NCBI GenBank assembly: GCA_964580455.1 | Contig: CAZOKO010000039.1 | Span: 1-22,672 of the forward strand | Reading direction: 5' to 3' | Source of the DNA: CAZOKO01 sp964580455 | GTDB lineage: Bacteria > Desulfobacterota > WTBG01 | Length of the DNA: 22,672 nt | Shown: piece after piece, positions 16,685 through 22,672 of the stretch | Layout: the number at the start of each line of letters is the position of its first letter | Numbering within the stretch: the stretch's first letter is position 1 | The notes under the pieces: model-generated | Database searches by the model: none | Told to the model about the DNA's origin: nothing | The model's input: only the letters and a program-made list of their open reading frames with translations | Made by a program: the position numbers and the translations under genes

Positions 16685-18217
16685 TCATCTTTTTGACTGG
16701 TAATATGCTACGATTGCATCAACTAAATCGGATACTGTATGTTGGGAAGCAGTAATAGATACTCTAACTCCTTGCTTCGTTATCTCTTTTCTGGTCACAG
16801 GTCCAATAGCTGCCACCTTCACCCCCTTTAAGAGTTGTTTTACTGATTCCCCTTTCATCAGAAGAATAAAATTATTAAAAGTGGAGGGGCTGGTAAAGGT
16901 GATGAGATCTACTTCGTGGTTCTTAAAGAGAAGCTTAAACTTTTTCGAATCCACTCGAGGTTCCCGAACTGTATATGCACTTATTTCATCAACCTTAGCA
17001 CCCATCTTCCTGAGTTGCCCGGGCAGAACATCACTTGAGAGCTCGGATTTTATAAGAAGTATAGCTTTCTCCTTTATGTTTTCTTTTTTAAACTCATTTG
17101 CCAAATGTTTTGAGGTAAAAGTGTCAGGGACTATCTCTGGATAGAGAAAATGTTTTTTTAAAACATCCGCTGTCATTTCACCTATCGCAGCAATTTTAAT
17201 TCCATTCAAGCACCGCAAGTCCTTATTCAGCATTTTCATCCGAGAGAGAAAGATCTTGACTCCATTAACGCTGGTAAAGATAAGATAATCATATTCCTTT
17301 AGATGGTTAATTTTTTTATCTATTAACCTGAAACTCCCTGGCACAGTAACCTCTATAGTGGGAAAAGAAATAACCTGAGCACCGGCCTGTTCAAGCAGAT
17401 CGATGAATGGGCGTGCCTGCTCCTTTGGCCTGGTAACAACAACGGTTTTGCCGAAAAGGGGTAATGATTCAAACCAGGAACTGGATTGACGAAGCTTTAC
17501 TACCTCTCCCACAACAATAACAGCTGGGGGCTTTAATTGAGCCTTCCTTGCTTTAGGAAGAATATCCTTGAGATTTCCTTCCATTACTCTCTGACCAGAA
17601 TAAGTGCCTAGCTCAACAACAGCCACGGGGGTTTCAGGTGATCGGCCACTCTCCTTTATCTGTTTTATAATGTCATCTATTTTCCCCACACCCATTAAGC
17701 ACACCAGGGTATCCACACTTTGAGCTATCTTTTTAAGATCTACAGCTGGCACCTCCTTGTTTGGATCTTCATGACCCGTAACCACTGCAACAGAAGATGC
17801 AAGACCCCTGTGGGTTAAAGGGATACCTGCATACGCAGGGGCAGCAATGGCAGATGTTATCCCGGGTATAACTTCAAAGGGAATACTGTTTTTTGCCAAT
17901 GCTTCCACCTCTTCCCCGCCACGACCAAAAATGAAAGGGTCTCCCCCTTTAAGCCGCACTACAATCTCCCCGTTCTTTGTCTCTTCTATAAGGAGTTTAT
18001 TAATCTCTTGTTGCTCCAGGATTCTCTTTCCTGCCTGTTTCCCTACATTAATCTTCTTAGCATCCTTTTTAGCATAATCAAGCAGGTTTTGATTAATAAG
18101 ATGGTCATAGATGATAACATCAGCAACTTTAAGGAATTTAAGTCCTTTAACAGTAATGAGTCCCGGATCACCAGGACCAGCTCCTATGATATATGCTTTT
18201 CCTACAGTCTTTCTCAC
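16685..18217 (-). CDS. cobA-hemD: Uroporphyrinogen-III C-methyltransferase / uroporphyrinogen-III synthase fusion
   Basis: Bifunctional protein of 510 residues. The N-terminal CobA domain (about 5-245) methylates uroporphyrinogen III at C2 and C7 to precorrin-2. It has YIIGAGPGDPGLITVKGL, GGDPFIFGRGGEE (91-103), PGITSAIAAPAYAGIPLTHRG and VTGHE. The C-terminal HemD domain (about 255-510) cyclises hydroxymethylbilane with D-ring inversion, with VVVTRPKEQARPF, FTSVNGVKIF and AAIGPVTRKEI. The protein therefore makes uroporphyrinogen III and draws it at once into the corrin/sirohaem branch. The start is a GTG that overlaps the hemC stop as GTGA, a strong sign of coupled translation. This fusion is well known in clostridia and other anaerobes. 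Confidence 0.97.
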   Translation of the reverse strand: MRKTVGKAYIIGAGPGDPGLITVKGLKFLKVADVIIYDHLINQNLLDYAKKDAKKINVGKQAGKRILEQQEINKLLIEETKNGEIVVRLKGGDPFIFGRGGEEVEALAKNSIPFEVIPGITSAIAAPAYAGIPLTHRGLASSVAVVTGHEDPNKEVPAVDLKKIAQSVDTLVCLMGVGKIDDIIKQIKESGRSPETPVAVVELGTYSGQRVMEGNLKDILPKARKAQLKPPAVIVVGEVVKLRQSSSWFESLPLFGKTVVVTRPKEQARPFIDLLEQAGAQVISFPTIEVTVPGSFRLIDKKINHLKEYDYLIFTSVNGVKIFLSRMKMLNKDLRCLNGIKIAAIGEMTADVLKKHFLYPEIVPDTFTSKHLANEFKKENIKEKAILLIKSELSSDVLPGQLRKMGAKVDEISAYTVREPRVDSKKFKLLFKNHEVDLITFTSPSTFNNFILLMKGESVKQLLKGVKVAAIGPVTRKEITKQGVRVSITASQHTVSDLVDAIVAYYQSKR

Positions 18218-19140
18218 TGTAATTCAGAAAACTGAGCAAGCAGTTCCCTGCCTCCGCTGTTTAAGATCTTTTTTGCCAGTAATTCACCCAACATCTCTGC
18301 ATCCTCTTTTGGACCCAGCATCTTTTCCTTAATAACCACCTTTCCATCAACTGAAGCCACAAAAGCTTTTAATAGAATGACACTACCGCTGATCTCACCA
18401 TAAGCACTGGAGGGAGTGTGACAGCTTACACCCAGATCACGCAGGCAGCTTCTCTCTGCTGTAATGGTTGAACTGGATTCCATATCATTCAATACGGCAA
18501 GTTTCTTTTTGAGAGATATATCTTTTGCCTTTATCTCAATCCCTAACGCACCCTGTCCGGCAGCAGGCAGACAGATATCAGGATGGAGACACTGGGTAAT
18601 CTTGCATTTGAGTTTAAGACGTTTAAGGGCTGCGGCTGCCAGTATTAAACCATCAGCAAATCCTCTGTTCAACTTTTTTATACGGGTGTCCACATTGCCT
18701 CGAATCTCTTTAATAACAAGGTTGCTTCGGTAGTGTAAAATTTGGGTCCTGCGCCTCAGACTCCCAGTTGCAATGGTGGAATGAGGTGGAAGGTTTTCTA
18801 TACCTGAGTACACCTTTGAAATGAAGACATCAAAGGGATCCTCCCGCTTCGTAATGGCAGCAATAATTAATCCGTGGGGTAGTTGCATGGGGAGGTCTTT
18901 CATGCTGTGAACTGCCAGATCGATTTCTCGCTCAAGGAGTGCCTTCTCGATTTCTTTAATAAATAACCCCTTCCCTCCCATCTGTGAGATGGGGGTTCCC
19001 TTCATTCGGTCCCCTGCAGTCTTTATAGGAACTAACTCAATTCGGCAGTTCCCATAATGTTCCATCAACCTATCTTTTACCCAGTTGGCTTGAACAAGAG
19101 CAAGCTTGCTCTCTCTCGTTCCTATTTTGAGTTTTAACAT
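18214..19140 (-). CDS. hemC: Porphobilinogen deaminase (hydroxymethylbilane synthase)
   Basis: Polymerises four porphobilinogens to hydroxymethylbilane. The 308 residues match the family. The N-terminus LKIGTRESKLALVQANWVKD, HSMKDLPMQL (catalytic Asp82), ATGSLRRRTQI and AAAGQGALGIE-like LPAAGQGALGIE are diagnostic. The dipyrromethane cofactor Cys is Cys240, in GVSCHTPS. The usual hydrophobic residue in the ER-x-FL segment is Cys (ERSCLRDL), a minor difference. The ATG lies 2 nt after the precorrin-2 dehydrogenase stop, and the stop overlaps the next start. Confidence 0.97.
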   Translation of the reverse strand: MLKLKIGTRESKLALVQANWVKDRLMEHYGNCRIELVPIKTAGDRMKGTPISQMGGKGLFIKEIEKALLEREIDLAVHSMKDLPMQLPHGLIIAAITKREDPFDVFISKVYSGIENLPPHSTIATGSLRRRTQILHYRSNLVIKEIRGNVDTRIKKLNRGFADGLILAAAALKRLKLKCKITQCLHPDICLPAAGQGALGIEIKAKDISLKKKLAVLNDMESSSTITAERSCLRDLGVSCHTPSSAYGEISGSVILLKAFVASVDGKVVIKEKMLGPKEDAEMLGELLAKKILNSGGRELLAQFSELQ

Positions 19141-19142
19141 AT

Positions 19143-19781
19143 TTATCTGCTAACACCCAATTGCTTCAGTATCGTTTTGCAATACACCTTCTCACCACTT
19201 CTAAGCTTATCGATGATATTTAAAGATAAAAGGTGATCCAGTTTTCCCCTCTTGTCCTGGTTATTTAACTTTTTATTTTTTAAGATGGCACTCCTTATCT
19301 TTACAATCAATGCAGTGTACTGACGGTATTCATTTCCAAAACTCTTTTCCAGGTCTTTCCTTATTCTTTTGGATAAAAGCGGCGCCAGTCCCTCCGTTGA
19401 GATGCTAATCTTAAGGTGCCCCCTCTCTACGAGAGAAGGAGAAATAAAATCACAGTCTTCTGGTGAATCCACAACATTTATCAGTATTCCCCTCTCTTTA
19501 GCTTCTCTGCAAATCTCTCTGTTTAACTCCTCACTGTCAGTAGCTGAGAAAACCAGGAAAACCCGATTGAGGTCAGAAACCCTGTATGCCCTCTTGCGCC
19601 ACACAATCTTCTTCTTTTGAGAGAAACTCTTAATTTTACCAGTAGCTGTAGGGCTGATAACCACAACCTTTCCACCATAGCGCAAAAGAGTGCTCACTTT
19701 TCTCTCTGCTGTTTTTCCACCTCCAACTATGAGGCATTTCTTGCCTTCGATGTTTACATGAATGGGATAGAATGCAGTCAT
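19143..19781 (-). CDS. sirC: Precorrin-2 dehydrogenase (SirC/Met8/CysG N-terminal type)
   Basis: NAD-dependent oxidation of precorrin-2 to sirohydrochlorin, the substrate for cobalt or iron insertion. About 212 residues. The N-terminal Rossmann fold shows CLIVGGGKTAERKVSTLL (residues about 16-33), then FSATDSEELN and NVVDSPEDCDFISPSLVERG. The dimer/active-site region is ISISTEGLAPLLSKRIRKDLE, where most homologues have STGG-x-SP. The helical tail is typical of this family. The nominal TTG at 19784 is directly followed by an ATG at 19781. I choose the ATG, which overlaps the hemL stop by 1 nt (TGATG). Whether it also chelates metal, as Met8 does, cannot be judged. A separate chelatase gene is present downstream. 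Confidence 0.93.
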   Translation of the reverse strand: MTAFYPIHVNIEGKKCLIVGGGKTAERKVSTLLRYGGKVVVISPTATGKIKSFSQKKKIVWRKRAYRVSDLNRVFLVFSATDSEELNREICREAKERGILINVVDSPEDCDFISPSLVERGHLKISISTEGLAPLLSKRIRKDLEKSFGNEYRQYTALIVKIRSAILKNKKLNNQDKRGKLDHLLSLNIIDKLRSGEKVYCKTILKQLGVSR

Positions 19782-21097
19782 CAATTAACTCTGTTTTTCT
19801 TTAAAAGCCTGAATGCCTTGTCCACAGCCACTAATGTTTTATCAATATCTTTTTTTGCATGCGCCATTGAAACAAAACTGGTTTCAAACTGAGACGGTGG
19901 AAGATAGACCCCTTCCCTCAACATGATACGGAAATAATGAGCAAACATTTTAAGATTGCATTTGCGTGCTTCGTGATAGTTAGTCACCTTCTTCTTTGAA
20001 AAGAAGAGGGTAAACATAGAACCCAGTTGTGAGAGCTGAATAGGGATGTTGTATCTGATGGCAATCTCTTTGATCTCATCACAGAGGTTTCTAGTAGTGG
20101 TATCAAGCTGTTCATAAATCCTCTGTGACTTAGAGAGGAGTTTTAGATTTTCAACCCCGGCAGTCGTTGCCAGCGGATTGCCGGAAAGGGTTCCCGCCTG
20201 ATAGACAGTCCCCTGGGGTGAAATCAGCTTCATAATCTTTGCTTTGCCCCCATAGGCACCTATGGGCAACCCTCCACCAACGATCTTTCCCAGACAGGTA
20301 ATATCAGGGGTGATTTGATAGATATGCTGGGCTCCCCCAAAGCAGATTCTAAAACCGGTTATGACCTCGTCAAAGATTAACAGCACCTGGTAGTGTTGCG
20401 TCAACTCGCGCAGAGTTTTAAGAAAAACAGTCTCCGGAAACACTAAACCCATGTTGCCAGCAACAGGCTCAACAATAAGTGCCGCAATCTCTCTTCCCTT
20501 CTGTTTGAATGTTTTAATCACTGCTTCAGGATTATTGAAGGGAAGACTAATAGTATCTTTAACTATATTAGGTGAAATTCCCGCACTGTCAGGAATACCA
20601 AAGGTAGCTGAACCAGAGCCAGCCTTCACTAGAAAGCTGTCTCCATGACCATGATAGCAGCCATTGAATTTGACAATCTTTGCCCTCCCTGTATAAGCCC
20701 GGGCAAGACGAATGGCAGACATAGTTGCCTCAGTTCCCGAATTAACCAGTCGCAGCTTTTCAATAGAAGGAAAGGCCTTTTTAATTAAGCGGGCTAGGGT
20801 AAGTTCCAGCTCAGTGGCTGTACCAAAGCTTAAACCCTTAACTGCTGCCAGCTGAACCTTCTTTACTACCTGAGGATGGGCATGACCCAAAATAGCCGGC
20901 CCCCAAGAACCTACATAGTCGAGATATTTATTCCCATCAACATCATAAAGGTAAGCACCCTTTGCCCTGGTGATAAAAACTGGTTTTCCTCCCACAGCTT
21001 TGAATGCCCTTACAGGACTATTCACTCCACCGGGAAAGCAGGTAAGGGATTGATTGTGTAATAGACGGGATTTCTTATGGCTAGATCGTGGATTCAT
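19781..21097 (-). CDS. hemL: Glutamate-1-semialdehyde 2,1-aminomutase
   Basis: PLP enzyme converting glutamate-1-semialdehyde to 5-aminolevulinate, acting right after HemA. The 438 residues are full length. Diagnostic segments are FPGGVNSPVRAFKAVGG (21-37), VNSGTEATMSAIRLARAYTG, FNGCYHGHGDSFLVKAGSG and LIFDEVITGFR. The PLP lysine is Lys271, in CLGKIVGGGLPIGAYGG, and QAGTLSGNPLA follows. The ATG lies within the end of hemA (17-nt overlap), and no strong ribosome-binding site is visible. Translational coupling to hemA would therefore fit, and is chemically sensible because the intermediate is unstable. Confidence 0.97.
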   Translation of the reverse strand: MNPRSSHKKSRLLHNQSLTCFPGGVNSPVRAFKAVGGKPVFITRAKGAYLYDVDGNKYLDYVGSWGPAILGHAHPQVVKKVQLAAVKGLSFGTATELELTLARLIKKAFPSIEKLRLVNSGTEATMSAIRLARAYTGRAKIVKFNGCYHGHGDSFLVKAGSGSATFGIPDSAGISPNIVKDTISLPFNNPEAVIKTFKQKGREIAALIVEPVAGNMGLVFPETVFLKTLRELTQHYQVLLIFDEVITGFRICFGGAQHIYQITPDITCLGKIVGGGLPIGAYGGKAKIMKLISPQGTVYQAGTLSGNPLATTAGVENLKLLSKSQRIYEQLDTTTRNLCDEIKEIAIRYNIPIQLSQLGSMFTLFFSKKKVTNYHEARKCNLKMFAHYFRIMLREGVYLPPSQFETSFVSMAHAKKDIDKTLVAVDKAFRLLKKNRVN

Positions 21098-22139
21098 TTA
21101 ATTGGCAAGGTACAATAAGTTGTTCAGCCGGGAAATTCATCTTTTCCATAGCCTGTTTGATTATGCGCTCGGCTTTCAGTGCCTCGCCTTTCTTTTTAAA
21201 AAGATTTTCTTTAATTACCTGGTTAAAATCATCAAGATTATAGAGTGTAACACCTTTTAAACTTTTAATGTCCGGATCAATATCCCGGGGAACAGCGATA
21301 TCGATAATGAGTATTTCTCTATTTCGTTTTTTAAGTGATGCTTCTACTTCTTCTTTTTTCAAGACGAGATGAGGGGCAGCAGTAGTACTGATGATAATAT
21401 CTACCAGGTGAAGTTCCTTTTTAAATTGATTAAAATGAATTGCTTTCCCGCCAAGATACTGAGCAATCTTAACTGCCTTCTCAAAGGTGCGATTGGCAAC
21501 AATCACCGTCTGGATGTTTCGTTCATAGAGGTATTTTGCAATCTGCTCGTTTATCTTATTGACACCAACAAGAAGAATCGTCTTATTTTCAAGGTCAAAT
21601 TCCTTTTCCGCCAGTTTGATAGCCATACTACTTAAAGATGTGCTTCCCTGACTGATGTTTGTTTCCTTTCTAACCTTCCCACCTATCTTAACAGCCTGTT
21701 CAAATATTTTCTCTATTGTGACATCAGTGGCTTTAACCGCTTTTGCTGTAAAATAAGCACGTTTAACCTGCCCCAGGATTTCATTTTCTCCCAGCAATTG
21801 GGATTTAAGACCTGAAGATACTCGAAACAGGTGTTTAACCACATCCACATTTCTAAAACTATATAAGTATGGCGAGATGTCTCCAAGATCTATTCTTTGA
21901 AAATCAGTGAGGAATTTTTTGAAATTCTCAATTGAAAAAAGACGTGACGGGGTACTAAGGTAAATTTCTGATCTATTGCAAGTAGAGAGAATAACTCCAC
22001 CCTTAATACCATCGAAGTTTAAAAGATGCTGGAGTGTCTCTCTCAGTTTTGAATTAGGGAATGAAAGTTTCTCTCTAATCGAAACCGGTGCTCTTTGGTG
22101 GTTAATACCTAGAACAAATAGGTGTGAAGGAATATTCAT
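21081..22139 (-). CDS. hemA: Glutamyl-tRNA reductase, short form
   Basis: NADPH-dependent reduction of glutamyl-tRNA(Glu) to glutamate-1-semialdehyde, the first committed step of C5-route tetrapyrrole synthesis. The catalytic domain has LGINHQRAPVSIREKLSF, the nucleophile Cys54 in ILSTCNRSEIYL, and LFRVSSGLKSQLLGENEIL. The NADPH domain follows with ILLVGVNKINEQIAKYL, VANRTFEKA and ISTTAAPHLVL. The linker LYNLDDFNQVIKENL leads into the long spinal helix, but the protein stops at residue 352. Usual HemA proteins have about 410-440 residues with a C-terminal dimerisation domain. Here most of that domain is missing. HemL begins inside the last codons, which argues against a simple frameshift. It is the first gene behind the cobalamin riboswitch. 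No strong ribosome-binding site precedes the ATG. Confidence 0.95.
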   Translation of the reverse strand: MNIPSHLFVLGINHQRAPVSIREKLSFPNSKLRETLQHLLNFDGIKGGVILSTCNRSEIYLSTPSRLFSIENFKKFLTDFQRIDLGDISPYLYSFRNVDVVKHLFRVSSGLKSQLLGENEILGQVKRAYFTAKAVKATDVTIEKIFEQAVKIGGKVRKETNISQGSTSLSSMAIKLAEKEFDLENKTILLVGVNKINEQIAKYLYERNIQTVIVANRTFEKAVKIAQYLGGKAIHFNQFKKELHLVDIIISTTAAPHLVLKKEEVEASLKKRNREILIIDIAVPRDIDPDIKSLKGVTLYNLDDFNQVIKENLFKKKGEALKAERIIKQAMEKMNFPAEQLIVPCQLNESTI

Positions 22140-22304
22140 TGATGATCACTGTTGTAAAAGTTATCACTGCTAGAGGTAGTAGCTTGTATTAATCTGTCAT
22201 GAAAGGTACCATGTCTAAGTGAAAAATGATATAAAGTGCCTAAAGAGAGTTAAAGTTATATATTTTTAGTCTTTTAATTAGACACAGGATACCCTTACTC
22301 AAAC
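22140..22304 (-). other. Leader segment between terminator and hemA
   Basis: About 165 nt of A+T-rich leader between the predicted terminator and the hemA start. I see no second riboswitch, no convincing ORF and no strong Shine-Dalgarno sequence before the hemA ATG. An internal promoter cannot be excluded in such A+T-rich sequence, and would let the operon partly escape riboswitch control. Confidence 0.4.
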
Positions 22305-22341
22305 TATAAGAAAACCCCAAACTCCTTATGGGAGATGGGGT
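22305..22341 (-). terminator. Intrinsic terminator of the riboswitch expression platform
   Basis: On the minus strand ACCCCA-T-CTCC (22341-22331) pairs with GGAG-TT-TGGGGT (22325-22314) around a 5-nt loop, giving a ten-bp stem with a small internal loop. TTTCTTAT follows. The U tract is imperfect, so termination may be partial. It lies about 50 nt downstream of the riboswitch and 175 nt upstream of hemA, as expected for transcriptional control by ligand. Confidence 0.75.
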
Positions 22342-22387
22342 CAAATAGACAGTTTCTATCCAGTCCTCCTCCCCTCGGAAGGTTTTC

Positions 22388-22550
22388 AAGTTACTGGAAA
22401 GGTTTTCTGACTCGTGGATCTTCCTACTCTCTCCTGCCTTCCCATCCCAACTCTTTAAGGAACAGTGATCTATATGGAGATTTCGTCCCCACTCACAGCT
22501 GCGGGGCAGTGATGGAATTTCACCATCTTCCCTTTTAACCATATTCTGTT
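22388..22550 (-). ncRNA. Cobalamin riboswitch
   Basis: The minus strand carries the conserved core of the AdoCbl/cobalamin riboswitch class. AAAAGGGAAGATGGTGAAATTCC is read over 22536-22514. The L5 segment CTGCCCCGCAGCTGTGA (about 22510-22494) matches the CTGNCCCGCAACTGTGA consensus. The B12-box remnant CACTG is at 22467-22463. The closing GTCAGAAAACCT (about 22411-22400) matches the AGNCNGAANACCT end, and GGTT/AACC can form the closing helix. Ends are approximate. It lies just after a strong promoter and before a terminator and hemA. Bound cobalamin should thus lower transcription of all eleven genes. Which cobalamin form it prefers cannot be decided by eye. Confidence 0.95.
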
Positions 22551-22560
22551 TTAAATAAGA

Positions 22561-22587
22561 ATTATATGAAGGAAGAAGAATTGTCAA
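22561..22587 (-). promoter_or_regulatory. Promoter of the hemA-cbi operon
   Basis: On the minus strand a perfect TTGACA (22587-22582) and a perfect TATAAT (22566-22561) are separated by 15 nt, shorter than the ideal 17. Transcription would start near 22554, directly before the riboswitch aptamer. Perfect boxes and exact placement support it; the short spacer may lower its strength. The remaining 85 nt to the window edge show no gene. Confidence 0.7.
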
Positions 22588-22672
22588 TACAATTTTTCAC
22601 TTCCTGTACAACAAAGTTTTTTGATCTTCCCCCGAAAAAATGGACACAGGGTTAGGCTGCTTTAGTATCGAT

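Noticed and set aside
22240..22587. 115-codon open frame on the minus strand upstream of hemA
   Set aside because: It runs through the promoter, riboswitch and terminator, whose conserved RNA motifs explain the sequence; the translation has no family features.

Overview
The window holds two unrelated gene blocks from an A+T-leaning, probably anaerobic bacterium. No rRNA, tRNA or marker protein fixes the phylum. Anaerobe is inferred from the early-cobalt (CbiD/CbiK-type) corrin pathway. The sulfatase-like proteins ending in LKSLGY and the AATCC/AAATC-rich intergenic repeats are, from general experience, seen in Planctomycetes, Desulfobacterota and related uncultured lineages. That is a hint, not an assignment.

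Left block (about 1-10.5 kb): a cell-surface glycan region. Three glycosyltransferases run rightward in a tight unit (two GT-B, then one GT-A family 2 enzyme). Facing them is a leftward set of two alkaline-phosphatase-superfamily 'sulfatase-like' proteins and a large GT-C-type membrane protein. A second GT-C-type membrane protein is divergent from this set. Both sulfatase-like proteins have Thr where true sulfatases carry the formylglycine Cys/Ser, so phosphoryl chemistry on a surface polymer is more likely than sulfate hydrolysis. I infer that the cytoplasmic enzymes build a glycan, the GT-C proteins add lipid-linked sugars on the outer face, and the two anchored enzymes modify it.

Right block (22.6 down to 10.8 kb, all minus strand): a tetrapyrrole-to-corrin operon of eleven genes in pathway-like order, hemA, hemL, precorrin-2 dehydrogenase, hemC, cobA-hemD fusion, hemB, cobaltochelatase, cbiC, cbiL, cbiD and cbiE-cbiT fusion. 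It runs from glutamyl-tRNA through ALA, porphobilinogen and uroporphyrinogen III to sirohydrochlorin, inserts cobalt early, and performs several corrin-ring methylations. A TTGACA/TATAAT promoter, a clear cobalamin riboswitch and an intrinsic terminator precede hemA, so B12 should repress the whole line from the first committed step. CbiF, CbiG, CbiH, CbiJ and the later amidation and nucleotide-loop genes are not in the window, nor is any haem-branch gene.

The operon is packed (overlaps or gaps of 10 nt or less) except around the cobaltochelatase gene, whose two flanking spacers carry A+T-rich repeat sequence, including a large inverted repeat. HemA is short and lacks most of the usual C-terminal dimerisation domain. 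I found no CRISPR array, transposase, integrase or tRNA, and no wholly new system. The points most worth following are the Thr-type sulfatase homologues, the truncated HemA, the reach of the riboswitch and the repeat-flanked cbiK.
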